Shown in pieces: positions 9,913-19,830 of a stretch of 64,000 nt of DNA. Source of the stretch: Bacteroidales bacterium (lineage in GTDB: Bacteria; Bacteroidota; Bacteroidia; Bacteroidales; Paludibacteraceae); the NCBI GenBank assembly GCA_015654525.1, contig JAATGT010000183.1, forward strand, positions 1-64,000, given 5' to 3'. The notes under the pieces were generated by a model that ran no database searches, was not told the origin of the DNA, and saw nothing but the letters and a program-made list of their open reading frames with translations. The translations under genes and the position numbers were made by a program. Within the stretch, counting starts at the first letter, position 1. Each line of letters begins with the position of its first letter.

Positions 9913-11370
9913 ATGAAAACTTCAAAATACATTATTCCCTTTTTTTTAGTGCTCTTATTGCTTAATTTATCCATTACTATTCAATCTCAACAAAAAGCTA
10001 CAATCGCTATAAATCCGAAAGACTCAAATGTATTCGTCACGTTGAGTCCTATCGATTGGAGTTTCTGGGATGAAAATTACAAAAAAACAAAACGAATATC
10101 AAAGCAGAGTTTGGATACTCTTAATACGATTGGGTTTCAGCTTGATGCAACGAAGCCCCAGCTGTATCTTTTCCAACTTATGAATTACAATCAATATGTT
10201 TATATTTCTCCATCTGACAAAGTCAAAGTTTATACAGAGGTGGATAGTTGTACCAGTGGTGGAAAAACACTTCGGTTTGAAGGAGCAAATGCTGTTTATT
10301 ATAACTATTACAGAGAGCTAAATTTGCATTTGTGTAGTTATAAAATGCCTTGGTTCAATATAATAAAGGATATGAATATATACAAAAATAAGGTGAAGGA
10401 ATGGCTATCTGTTCAAAGTATTTTCTTAGAGCGATATCAAAAGAATAATAATTTGCGTGCTGACTTTGTAGAAGCGGAAATAATGAGAATAAACAGTGAA
10501 TATGTAAGGTTGATTTGTTCCCCTGTATATAATCGTTTTATTGCGAAAGATTCATTACCTGATTTTTATTTTGATGAAGCCAATAGAATAACTTTCGACA
10601 ACGATGAACTGCTTCCAATCTATTTCAGAGCAATTTTTGCAAAATACATTATTTGCTCTACAAACAATGTGTTTTCCAATATAAAATCTATTTACAATGG
10701 AATACGTTTGAATAAACATTTGAGTAAATATAACAAGGAATATCTGACTACAGCTTTAATAGGTTATTTAGCATATATTCAGAACTTTAGTAACAAAGAA
10801 GAATTGATTGAAATTATTGCAGAATCCGAAAAGCAAATTGAAAACGAAACATTCCGATTGAGTATCAAAAATAGTAAGGAGTATTTTCTTTATTTGAATC
10901 ATCCATTTCCCGACAATGTATTAGATCAAACAATACTCGTTTCTATCTACTCAAAAAATAAAATTACATTGCGTGAATTAATGCAAAAATATTATGGGCA
11001 ACCGATTTATTTTGATTTCTGGGCTAGTTGGTGCGATGCATGTCGTAACGACATCCATGATTCTGGGGATGCAAAACAGTTATTTAAGGATAAAGGAATT
11101 AATTACATATATTTATCCTTAGATAAAGATGATAATGCTTGGAAAAAAACATCAGAAAAAGATAATATCCTCACAAATCAGTTTAGAATTATTGGAGAAA
11201 ATAAATCAGCATTAATGCAGTATCTTAAATTCACTGCTATACCACAATATATTTATTTAGATAAAAGTCATAAGTTATTTTCTACAGCGGCACCACGTCC
11301 CATTTCACGGTGTTTGATGGATTTACAAACAATGATTAAAGACTCTGGAAATAAGACAATTCATTTTTGA
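9913..11370 (+). CDS. Secreted TlpA-like thioredoxin-fold protein
   Basis: Signal peptide; FDFWASWCDACRNDI (CxxC) near the C-terminus. Confidence 0.85.
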   Translation: MKTSKYIIPFFLVLLLLNLSITIQSQQKATIAINPKDSNVFVTLSPIDWSFWDENYKKTKRISKQSLDTLNTIGFQLDATKPQLYLFQLMNYNQYVYISPSDKVKVYTEVDSCTSGGKTLRFEGANAVYYNYYRELNLHLCSYKMPWFNIIKDMNIYKNKVKEWLSVQSIFLERYQKNNNLRADFVEAEIMRINSEYVRLICSPVYNRFIAKDSLPDFYFDEANRITFDNDELLPIYFRAIFAKYIICSTNNVFSNIKSIYNGIRLNKHLSKYNKEYLTTALIGYLAYIQNFSNKEELIEIIAESEKQIENETFRLSIKNSKEYFLYLNHPFPDNVLDQTILVSIYSKNKITLRELMQKYYGQPIYFDFWASWCDACRNDIHDSGDAKQLFKDKGINYIYLSLDKDDNAWKKTSEKDNILTNQFRIIGENKSALMQYLKFTAIPQYIYLDKSHKLFSTAAPRPISRCLMDLQTMIKDSGNKTIHF

Positions 11371-11714
11371 TAATATAAATAATGATATTAGTCAATTAAA
11401 CCGTAGTGCATGTTGCTGATTTTAGTCGATTTGCTTATAAAAACGTTAGCGAAACCTAGTTCTCATCTTTGATGAGCTAGAAAGGAAAAACAATTATTTT
11501 AAGCCATATTTTACAAGATTAGAATATTTGCAGGAAAACTATGTGAGATATTATATCTGACATGGTTATTCAATATCATATCACTCTCTTCAATAAATTA
11601 TTGATTAAAAAAGGGAACGGTATTTTGAATGCTATCCTTTTTTCTATTTACGGTTAATTTACTAAAATAATCTTCCACGTACGTTTAGATCATTGAACCA
11701 TTAAACTTCCCATT

Positions 11715-12986
11715 ATGAAAAAACTCTTTATCGTGTTCATTCTCTGCCTTCCGGTTTTTCTTCAGGCGCAAAACAATGCAATCCAAAGTGCTATGAAGAA
11801 TTACGATTACGAGCTGGCTATGAAACTCATTTCGAAGGAAAGGAAGTCGCCCGAAAATGATTTTTTGAAGGCAAAGTGCTACAAAAGTCTGGCACAGTAC
11901 AAAGAAGCCATACTCTTACTCGAAGAATTGGTAAAACAAGAGACAACAAATATGGCGGTTATCAACGAACTTGCCGAAAATTATCAGCTGGATGGAAACC
12001 TCAACAAAGCCAAACTTTATTATTTTATGGCTTTGCAATCGGCACCCAACAGCCGCTATGCCCGACTCAACTACCTCAACATCGTTTTCAAGCTTAAGGA
12101 CTGGGAGCAGTCGGTGCAACTGGCACATGACATGCTAAAGAAAAATTCCGTTCCGGCCTTATATCCGGTGTTAGGGGATTGCTTTGTGCAACTTTCAAAG
12201 CCCGACTCGGCCATTTTTTATTACCAGAAAGCATTCGCCGGCAATTCGAATGATTACAACACCCTGAGTAAACTGGCTAAGATGTATCTGCAAACCGAGC
12301 GATATCCCGAATTGATTAGCTCCACCAAGCGCTATATGCTTTCCGATTCCTCCAATCAGGTTATAAATCAGTATAACGGCATCGGTCTTTGTATGAATAA
12401 GAATTACGATCTGGCTATTCTGCGGCTAAACAAAATGGTGCAACGTGGCGATAATTCTTTTCTGACCAACTACTATTTAGGTGCAGCCTATTTTGCTACC
12501 GAAGATTATATAAGTGCTTACGATCAACTGAACAGTGCTTATCATAAAGATTCCGCCAATCTGAACCTGCACTACTATCTGGGCAAATCCGCCATCATGA
12601 GTGGACATCACAAAGAGGGCATTTATTTTCTAAACAAAGGCCTGAGTATGATGATTCCCAAAGACTCAGTATTGTTCAATTATTATTACAACATATCCAA
12701 AGGTTACAACCTTCAGGCTATGTATACCGACGAAATAAAGTACATGAGACTCTGTTATAAATGCAATTCGGATAATAAGATTTTATACAACATTGCCAGC
12801 ACTTACGACTACTCCATCAAAGATCCCGAAGAAGCACTGGTATGCTACAATCAATTTATGGCAACGCGTCCAAAGACAAAAACCAATACTACAAGTTCCA
12901 CACCAAGCGTTTCATATTATAATATTGCCGACAACAGGATAAAGGAACTAAAAACGGAACTGGAAACAAAGAAAAAGAAACCCTGA
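11715..12986 (+). CDS. Secreted tetratricopeptide repeat protein
   Basis: Signal peptide and multiple degenerate TPR units (e.g. NDYNTLSKLAKMYLQTERYPELI). Confidence 0.85.
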   Translation: MKKLFIVFILCLPVFLQAQNNAIQSAMKNYDYELAMKLISKERKSPENDFLKAKCYKSLAQYKEAILLLEELVKQETTNMAVINELAENYQLDGNLNKAKLYYFMALQSAPNSRYARLNYLNIVFKLKDWEQSVQLAHDMLKKNSVPALYPVLGDCFVQLSKPDSAIFYYQKAFAGNSNDYNTLSKLAKMYLQTERYPELISSTKRYMLSDSSNQVINQYNGIGLCMNKNYDLAILRLNKMVQRGDNSFLTNYYLGAAYFATEDYISAYDQLNSAYHKDSANLNLHYYLGKSAIMSGHHKEGIYFLNKGLSMMIPKDSVLFNYYYNISKGYNLQAMYTDEIKYMRLCYKCNSDNKILYNIASTYDYSIKDPEEALVCYNQFMATRPKTKTNTTSSTPSVSYYNIADNRIKELKTELETKKKKP

Positions 12987-13252
12987 GAGATCAACACTAA
13001 GGCGCTAATGGAACATCCCGAGAATCGGGAGGACACATAGAATCACTAAAGTTTTTTTTTAGAAACACAAAATTTCAGAAAGGTTGAACTATGTGTATCT
13101 ATGTGTTCTTAGTGTCTTAGTGGTTACTCTTTATTTTTTGTTTTCTTTCCTGCTTTCATTTTTCTTGGTTAAATCGAAAAATTATTTATACATTTGCCTC
13201 CAGTTTTGAATTTGCACCATTTATTTAATCTGAAAAATATAAAGTTCTCATC

Positions 13253-14518
13253 ATGTTCCTACAAAAATCCACAAAACCGGGCATCATCAAACAGCTCTTT
13301 ATTGCATCGTTCGCAATTTGCTTTAGCGGAAATATGTACGCCGCACAGACTCCTAAAGTTCAACCAATCCTTACCAATGTACAAGCAGTAACTGAAGATT
13401 CGGTCTACACTTTTGCCGAAAAGATGCCGGAATTTCCGGGAGGCGAAAAGGCTTTAATCGAATTTTTGAGAAAAACAATTGTTTTTCCGGACGAAGCCAT
13501 GAAAAATAATGAACACGGAAAAGTATATGTTCAGTTTGTTGTCCGGAAAACCGGAAAAGCAGCCGATGCCAAAATAATAAGAAGCGTCTCCACCAGTCTG
13601 GACAATGAAGCATTGCGCGTTATAGGGTTGCTGCCCGACTGGACACCGGGAGAGCAAAACGGCGAAAAAGTATCGGTTACGCGGATTATTCCTATTTCAT
13701 TTCAGCCCGCAGCACCCAAAGACACGGTTGCTGAATGGGAGCCCAACGAAAGAACCGTGGTGCTGATTGACGGTGTGAAAATGCCTGAAAGTTTCAATAT
13801 TGGTATTATCAATCTCGATAAAATGGCTAGTGCCACGGTGCTTAAACCATTTCCCGATAAAGAGAAATCAACTCTGATGAAGAAATATGGTAAACAAGCT
13901 GCTGACGGTGTGATTTTGCTCACCAGTAAAAAAGAAGGAATACAATATCTCTTAGCCGATTCAACAGCCAACAACGCCACTTGTAACGATGCTGCCATTA
14001 TGCCATCATTTCCGGGAGGCGAAGCCAGCCTTACAGCTTATATAGCTGATAGTATTCAATATCCTTTTGTGGCAAAACGATTAAACACACAGGGTAAAGT
14101 CATCGTACAATTTTTGGTCGACAAAACCGGTAAAATAAATGATGCCAAGGTAGTACGTGGTACAGATTATTTTCTGGATAAAGAAGCGCTGCGCGTTATA
14201 GGTACCATGCCCAACTGGACTCCGGCTACCAAGTGTAACGAAAAAGTAAATGCCTACGTGAGCCTGCCTGTTGTATTTAAACTCGATGTTCCGGCCAAAG
14301 AAAAAGCCTGGGAACGCGATGCTAAAACCATTATATTGCTTAACGGAGAGCGGTTACCTACCACATTTAATCTGGATTGGTTGAACTATGCCGGGCTGTC
14401 GGGCTATCAGGTACTACCACCCACAACAAAAGAAGTTACCAAAAAACTAACATCGCAATATGGCAAAGATGCTGCCCACGGGGTGATATTGATTAGCACT
14501 ACCAGCAACAAGAAATAA
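13253..14518 (+). CDS. TonB family protein with alternating TonB_C and plug-like segments
   Basis: Two TonB_C domains (FPGGEKALIEF...; FPGGEASLTAY...), each followed by (V/L)(D/N)G...YGK(Q/D)AA(D/H)GVIL(L/I). Confidence 0.85.
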   Translation: MFLQKSTKPGIIKQLFIASFAICFSGNMYAAQTPKVQPILTNVQAVTEDSVYTFAEKMPEFPGGEKALIEFLRKTIVFPDEAMKNNEHGKVYVQFVVRKTGKAADAKIIRSVSTSLDNEALRVIGLLPDWTPGEQNGEKVSVTRIIPISFQPAAPKDTVAEWEPNERTVVLIDGVKMPESFNIGIINLDKMASATVLKPFPDKEKSTLMKKYGKQAADGVILLTSKKEGIQYLLADSTANNATCNDAAIMPSFPGGEASLTAYIADSIQYPFVAKRLNTQGKVIVQFLVDKTGKINDAKVVRGTDYFLDKEALRVIGTMPNWTPATKCNEKVNAYVSLPVVFKLDVPAKEKAWERDAKTIILLNGERLPTTFNLDWLNYAGLSGYQVLPPTTKEVTKKLTSQYGKDAAHGVILISTTSNKK

Positions 14519-14541
14519 AGGAATATACATTATTCCAACCC

Positions 14542-14570
14542 AGCGTCCGGCGGCTTTCCCGTCGGACGCT
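14542..14570 (+). terminator. Rho-independent terminator
   Basis: AGCGTCCG...CGGACGCT hairpin extended by GCGG/CCGT pairs, then TTTATTTA. Confidence 0.75.
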
Positions 14571-14936
14571 TTATTTATACGCGCAAGCGGTTTAAATCAC
14601 TGTACACTCCCTGATAATTCATTTGCTTTGCTCCATTACATTCTTTTTGCCGGCTTTAAAGAAACAAAGCATTTTTACTCTCCAAACAAATACATATATT
14701 TAAATACAATAAGTTTATAATATCTGTATTTCATCACTTATTAAAATACAATTGTAAATTTATTCATATAATAATACAATCATAGTTACACAATATGATT
14801 CTAATATAAGTAAAAGTACATAAATAAAGAATCATTCTACTTTTAAAATATGTAGTATTACATAAAACAAAAAACAATCATATTTTATAAAATGTATTAT
14901 TTCGGTCATTAGAATACAACTATTTCATCTTATTTG

Positions 14937-14944
14937 TATATTTG
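14937..14944 (+). promoter_or_regulatory. Putative -7 promoter element (TATATTTG)
   Basis: Matches TAnnTTTG 35 bp upstream of the 14979 ORF. Confidence 0.5.
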
Positions 14945-14978
14945 TGCACAATAAAATCAACTTTAAAAATACTATCCG

Positions 14979-15695
14979 ATGAAAATAGCCCTGTCGCGCC
15001 TAAGCGTAAGCAGTCTATCCTGGTTAGCTTATCAGTTAATCTTAGAGTCTAAAACAGAAACCGCTTACCCCTTTCTCAAGGATCATCCTTTACTCACAAC
15101 TCTCCAAACAACCTATAACCGTCATCAGATTGTATACGGAAAACAAAGCTACAGTGGAAAAGGAAAATTAGTAGCCAAAGCCAATTTGGTGCAAAACGAT
15201 GCCTTCAACGGAATGAAATTTTGTATTTACGGGCTGACTAAAGTCGGTGGAAATAGCTTACAAGCCGATGCAAAGGATTTGTACCACCTGTTTAAAGATG
15301 CAGGAATAAGCCTGAGCCGACATAAATACTGGACAAAAACAGCTGAGCTTAGTAAACTTATTCAAAAACTGGACAAACCTGAAAACAAGGAAAAGATAGA
15401 ACGCGTGCATCTGACTGAAGTGTTTGAAATGTTAAAAACTGCTTTTCTCGATTTCGACAGATTGTCGTTGGAACAAGCAGATGCGAATTCAAAACTCAGA
15501 CTTATGGGTACAGCCAGCGGCTTGCGAAAAGAGTTGGAAAATGCCATCCATAATTACCTGGCACTAGCAACGGCAATGAAAGAATTTGACGGTTGGAAAA
15601 AACTCTGTGGCACCTTCAACGAACTTGTAAAAAGTATCAGAGACACAAACCAAAAGTCCGACAAAAATACAACAGAACAAAACCCAGAATCCTGA
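14979..15695 (+). CDS. Bacteroidota hypothetical protein (resembles DUF6261 family)
   Basis: Complete 238-aa ORF with promoter-like sequence upstream; family assignment from memory only. Confidence 0.65.
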   Translation: MKIALSRLSVSSLSWLAYQLILESKTETAYPFLKDHPLLTTLQTTYNRHQIVYGKQSYSGKGKLVAKANLVQNDAFNGMKFCIYGLTKVGGNSLQADAKDLYHLFKDAGISLSRHKYWTKTAELSKLIQKLDKPENKEKIERVHLTEVFEMLKTAFLDFDRLSLEQADANSKLRLMGTASGLRKELENAIHNYLALATAMKEFDGWKKLCGTFNELVKSIRDTNQKSDKNTTEQNPES

Positions 15696-15812
15696 TTCGA
15701 CATCCGGTCACGAAGAAAGCATCAACACCGGAAAACCATTTCCCATTCTTTGTTGTTATGGTAGTTCAAAACGATAGAATAAATAAAAATATTAAAACAA
15801 CAAATTTCAATC

Positions 15813-15989
15813 ATGTCAGAAGATCCAATAATATGTACATGCAATAACGTAAGTCGGTCTACCATTTTAAAAACCATTAAAGAAAAAGATCTCAAAACGG
15901 AAGACGAAGTATATGAAGCCACTGATGCAGGAATGGTCTGCGGTTCCTGTTGTGCGGACATTCAGGAAATAATGGAGGAAAATTTATAA
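15813..15989 (+). CDS. Small BFD-like [2Fe-2S]-binding protein
   Basis: Manual translation MSEDPIICTCNNVSRSTILKTIKEKDLKTEDEVYEATDAGMVCGSCCADIQEIMEENL; CxC and CxxC ligands. Missing from the ORF track (58 aa). Confidence 0.85.
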   Translation: MSEDPIICTCNNVSRSTILKTIKEKDLKTEDEVYEATDAGMVCGSCCADIQEIMEENL

Positions 15990-16098
15990 GCAAAGGAGGA
16001 AGATGAAAGTTTCCCTCTTTTGTTTTAATGTCTGACCCTATTTCGATACGGTTAGCCTATTCCAATTCTTCTTCGTATTTTTGTTTCCACTTATTTTA

Positions 16099-16263
16099 AT
16101 GAGACTATATCAAAAGCACGCAAATAACGCAACCACCACAAATTTTCGCAAATAAGATTTGTACATTTGAATATGATTTGCAGGATTTCAATTCAATAAG
16201 ATTGCGTTAATTTGCGCATTTTGTGTTATTTGCGTTCCAAAAACACTTTTGAGACAGCCTCAT
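16099..16263. mobile_element. MITE-like element with terminal inverted repeats
   Basis: ATGAGACTATATCAAAAG at the left end, reverse complement of the right end ATGAGGCTGTCTCAAAAG (15/18); internal ACGCAAATAACGCAA / TTGTGTTATTTGCGT inverted pair. Confidence 0.6.
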
Positions 16264-16280
16264 GAAAAGCGACCCAAACC

Positions 16281-18188
16281 ATGCAAAAATACCTTTCCAT
16301 ACTCAAACAATACTGGGGCTACGATCAGTTCCGGCCCTTGCAAGGTGATATTATCCAAAGTATTGCTTCGGGAAAAGACACATTGGGACTTATGCCTACC
16401 GGGGGTGGAAAGTCCCTGACTTTTCAGGTGCCTTCCATGGCCATGGAAGGCATTTGTGTGGTGGTTACTCCACTTATTGCCCTGATGAAAGATCAGGTGG
16501 AAAACCTGAAAAAGCGCGGAATCACTGCTGCCGCCATTTTCTCTGGAATGTCACACAACGAGATATTGATGACTCTCGACAATGCCGTGTTCGAAGCCTA
16601 CAAATTTCTGTATGTATCGCCCGAACGGTTGGCGACTCCGGTTTTTATGGAGAAAATAAAACAGGCTAAGGTCTGCATGATAGCCGTGGACGAATCTCAT
16701 TGCATCTCACAATGGGGGTATGATTTCCGTCCATCGTATTTACGCATTGCCAATATTAGGGAATTACTTCCCGACGTTCCGGTGCTGGCGCTTACAGCCA
16801 CTGCCACACCCGAAGTGGTAAACGACATTCAAACACAACTGCACTTCAGGGAACCAAATTTGTTTCAAAAAAGCTTTTTCCGTTCCAACCTAGCTTACGT
16901 GGTGCGAACGGTGGAAAACAAAGACGAGAATCTGCTGAAAATACTAAACAGCGTTACGGGTACATCAGTGGTGTATGTACGCAACCGGAAACGCACCAAA
17001 GAGATTTCCGATTTTCTGAATCTGAACGGCATTTCGGCCGAGAACTTCCATGCCGGACTGAAAAACGAAACAAAAGATGCCAAACAGGGGCGTTGGAAAT
17101 CGGGCGAAACACGGGTAATTGTTTCTACCAATGCCTTCGGGATGGGGATAGATAAAGCTGAAGTGCGTACCGTAGTGCACATGGATTTGCCCGATTCGTT
17201 GGAAGCTTACTTTCAGGAAGCGGGACGTGCTGGACGCGATGAAAAGAAAGCCTATGCCGTGTTGCTCTACAACAATGGTGATGCTGTAAAAATGCGTAAG
17301 CGTGTGACCGACTCCTTTCCCGGAAAAGAAATGGTGGTAAAGGTATACGAGGCATTGGGAAACTACCTGCAAATGGGCGTAGGCTCGGGACTCGACAAAG
17401 TGTTTGCTTTCGACATCGGCGATTTTTGTACAAAGTTTAAACTTCCAATCCTTATAGCTTACAACAGTCTGAAGATACTGCAACAAGCCGGATACATTGA
17501 ACTCACCGACGAACAGGACAGTTCGTCGCGCTTGCTTTTTACCGTTGGGAAAGATGATTTATATAAACTAAAGCAAACACCTGAACAGGAGCGGCTGATA
17601 CATATCCTGCTTCGCTCCTACACCGGTCTATTTACCGATCTGGCTTCCATCAGCGAAGATATAATAGCTAAACGACTGGAGTGGACACGCGACAAAGTGT
17701 ACGAGCAACTAATAGAACTGGCAAAGGAACGCATCATTCAGTTTATCCCCCGAAAAAAAACGCCTTATCTTACTTTCGTCCGCGAACGAGAAGCCACCGA
17801 ACGGGTTGTACTGGGTAAAGAGGCCTATGACGATAGACGCGAACGATACATTGCACGAGTAAAAAGTGTGTTGGATTATGCACAGGAAGAAAATATATGC
17901 CGAAACCAGATACTGCTTTCGTACTTCGGCGAAAAAGACAGCAAACCTTGTGGTAAATGTGACATCTGCCTGAAAAAGAAAGAAACACAAGTGAGCGATG
18001 AAGATTTTGAAGCTATCCGACTGCTTATTCGACAGGAACTGCATGCAGAGGCACTAACCGTAAATGCGTTGATCAAAAAGATCCCGTTCAAAGAACCGAA
18101 AGCATTACAGGTTATCCGCTTTATGATAGATAACAACCAGATAGTGGAAAATGAATTGATGAAACTCGGTTTGAAAAAAGAAAGTTAG
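16281..18188 (+). CDS. recQ: ATP-dependent DNA helicase RecQ
   Basis: LMPTGGGKSLTFQVP, AVDESHCISQWGYDFRPSY, QEAGRAGRDEKKA; zinc-binding Cys cluster CGKCDICL. Confidence 0.96.
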   Translation: MQKYLSILKQYWGYDQFRPLQGDIIQSIASGKDTLGLMPTGGGKSLTFQVPSMAMEGICVVVTPLIALMKDQVENLKKRGITAAAIFSGMSHNEILMTLDNAVFEAYKFLYVSPERLATPVFMEKIKQAKVCMIAVDESHCISQWGYDFRPSYLRIANIRELLPDVPVLALTATATPEVVNDIQTQLHFREPNLFQKSFFRSNLAYVVRTVENKDENLLKILNSVTGTSVVYVRNRKRTKEISDFLNLNGISAENFHAGLKNETKDAKQGRWKSGETRVIVSTNAFGMGIDKAEVRTVVHMDLPDSLEAYFQEAGRAGRDEKKAYAVLLYNNGDAVKMRKRVTDSFPGKEMVVKVYEALGNYLQMGVGSGLDKVFAFDIGDFCTKFKLPILIAYNSLKILQQAGYIELTDEQDSSSRLLFTVGKDDLYKLKQTPEQERLIHILLRSYTGLFTDLASISEDIIAKRLEWTRDKVYEQLIELAKERIIQFIPRKKTPYLTFVREREATERVVLGKEAYDDRRERYIARVKSVLDYAQEENICRNQILLSYFGEKDSKPCGKCDICLKKKETQVSDEDFEAIRLLIRQELHAEALTVNALIKKIPFKEPKALQVIRFMIDNNQIVENELMKLGLKKES

Positions 18189-18192
18189 TCCT

Positions 18193-18561
18193 TTATATTA
18201 GCTCTCTTCCAAACGGTGTTAATGCCAGTCCCGCCAATTTAAAATGCTGCAGAGCAAAAGGAAGTCCGATAATGGTTATAGCAAACAGAATACCAAAGGC
18301 AAGATGTGTCAAGGCTATCCAAAAACCACCAATCAGAATCCATATTACGTTCATCAAAGTAGAAAAACATCCGGAATCTCCCGCCATCAAGCGCGTCTCG
18401 GTACCAAAAGGCCACAAAGCCAGCATAGCCAGCTTCAGTGTTTGAAGTCCGAATGGAATACCAATAATAGTCACCATCAAAAGTATGCTCGCAATAAGGT
18501 ATTCGGCGGAAATAAGAATTCCACCGAAGACCAGCCAAATAATATTTCCAAGGAGTTTCAT
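18193..18561 (-). CDS. YccF domain-containing inner membrane protein
   Basis: Duplicated GIPFGLQTLKLAMLALWPFG / GLPFALQHFKLAGLALTPFG motif. Confidence 0.88.
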   Translation of the reverse strand: MKLLGNIIWLVFGGILISAEYLIASILLMVTIIGIPFGLQTLKLAMLALWPFGTETRLMAGDSGCFSTLMNVIWILIGGFWIALTHLAFGILFAITIIGLPFALQHFKLAGLALTPFGRELI

Positions 18562-18620
18562 GATATTAGTTACGAGGAGTTAGTTACGATTTACAAGTAT
18601 TTAGAAAGTAGAAAGTAAAT

Positions 18621-19763
18621 TTAAAATCCATGCAAATTGATATTCTCGCTATCAATCATGGTGACCCATTTACCCATTTTTTTCTGAATAATCCGAAAGT
18701 GATGTTTCTCTTCGGGCGAAATAAGCGAAATAGCTTCACCCGGCGACTCTGCCCTACCCGTTCGTCCGATGCGGTGAATGTAATCTTTGGGTGAGCGGGG
18801 CAATTCGTAGTTAATCACATAAGGCAGAAATTGAATGTCGATCCCCCGCGATATAAGATCGGTAGCTACCAGCACCGGCATCTCGCCCGATTTGAATTTT
18901 CGCAGAGCTTCCGTCCGCGCACCCTGACTTTTTTTACTATGAATGGCCGTTGCCTTGACACCGTTTTTTCTCAGTTTATCCGCCACATTATCGGCTTTAT
19001 AAACCGACGAGGTAAAGATAAGCACCTGTTTCATGTCATTAGTTTTAATCAGGTAACGCAACAACGGACCTTTGTTTTCTTCCGAAACAAAATAACCTAA
19101 CTGCGAAATCAGATCAAAGGTATCAACCTCCTGTTCTATTTTGATGATAACCGGATTTTGCAGAATGATTTGATTGATTCTCGTTACATCATCATTCAGC
19201 GTTGCTGAAAACAACAGGTTCTGACGCTTTTTGGGTAGCAGTTTAAATATAAGACTCATCTCCTCCCTGAAGCCCATGTTCAACATTTTGTCAGCTTCGT
19301 CAAGCACCAGCGTTTCTATGTCCGATACATGTACCGCCTTTGCTTCTATCAGTTCCAACAATCGTCCCGGCGTGGCAACCAATATATTTACACCCTGCAA
19401 CGCCATCATTTGCGGATTAATAGATACGCCACCAAACACAGCCAGTGTCTTAACCCGCTCTGGAAGCGCCCCACCAAAAGTAATAAATACCTCACTTACC
19501 TGCATAGCCAGTTCCCGCGTGGGAACTAATACCAATACATTCACATGGCGGTTTTTGGTCACTGTTTTGCCTTGCAGATTCATCAGTATGGGCAATACAT
19601 AGCCGGCGGTTTTGCCCGAACCGGTCTGTGCAATACCCAACACATCCCGCTTTTTCATGATAGCCGGAATGGCTTCCTGTTGGATAGGGTAAGGTTGTGT
19701 ATAATTCTGATCAGCGAGGGCTTTTATTAAAGCCGGAGATAAACCCAAAGACGCAAAAGGCAT
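18621..19763 (-). CDS. DEAD-box RNA helicase (RhlE-like)
   Basis: AQTGSGKTAGYVLP, VLDEADKML, FSATL, HRIGRTGRA motifs. Confidence 0.95.
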   Translation of the reverse strand: MPFASLGLSPALIKALADQNYTQPYPIQQEAIPAIMKKRDVLGIAQTGSGKTAGYVLPILMNLQGKTVTKNRHVNVLVLVPTRELAMQVSEVFITFGGALPERVKTLAVFGGVSINPQMMALQGVNILVATPGRLLELIEAKAVHVSDIETLVLDEADKMLNMGFREEMSLIFKLLPKKRQNLLFSATLNDDVTRINQIILQNPVIIKIEQEVDTFDLISQLGYFVSEENKGPLLRYLIKTNDMKQVLIFTSSVYKADNVADKLRKNGVKATAIHSKKSQGARTEALRKFKSGEMPVLVATDLISRGIDIQFLPYVINYELPRSPKDYIHRIGRTGRAESPGEAISLISPEEKHHFRIIQKKMGKWVTMIDSENINLHGF

Positions 19764-19830
19764 AGTTACTTATTGTTATTGTAAAGGAAAACTTAGAATG
19801 CGTAAAGATAAGCATAATAAATTCAGCAAA

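Noticed and set aside
14690-14960. Very AT-rich stretch as a replication origin or mobile element
   Set aside because: No DnaA-box cluster, terminal repeats or integrase seen; it is probably an AT-rich promoter region.
16965-17486. 173-aa minus-strand ORF
   Set aside because: Antisense to recQ; composition of a shadow ORF.
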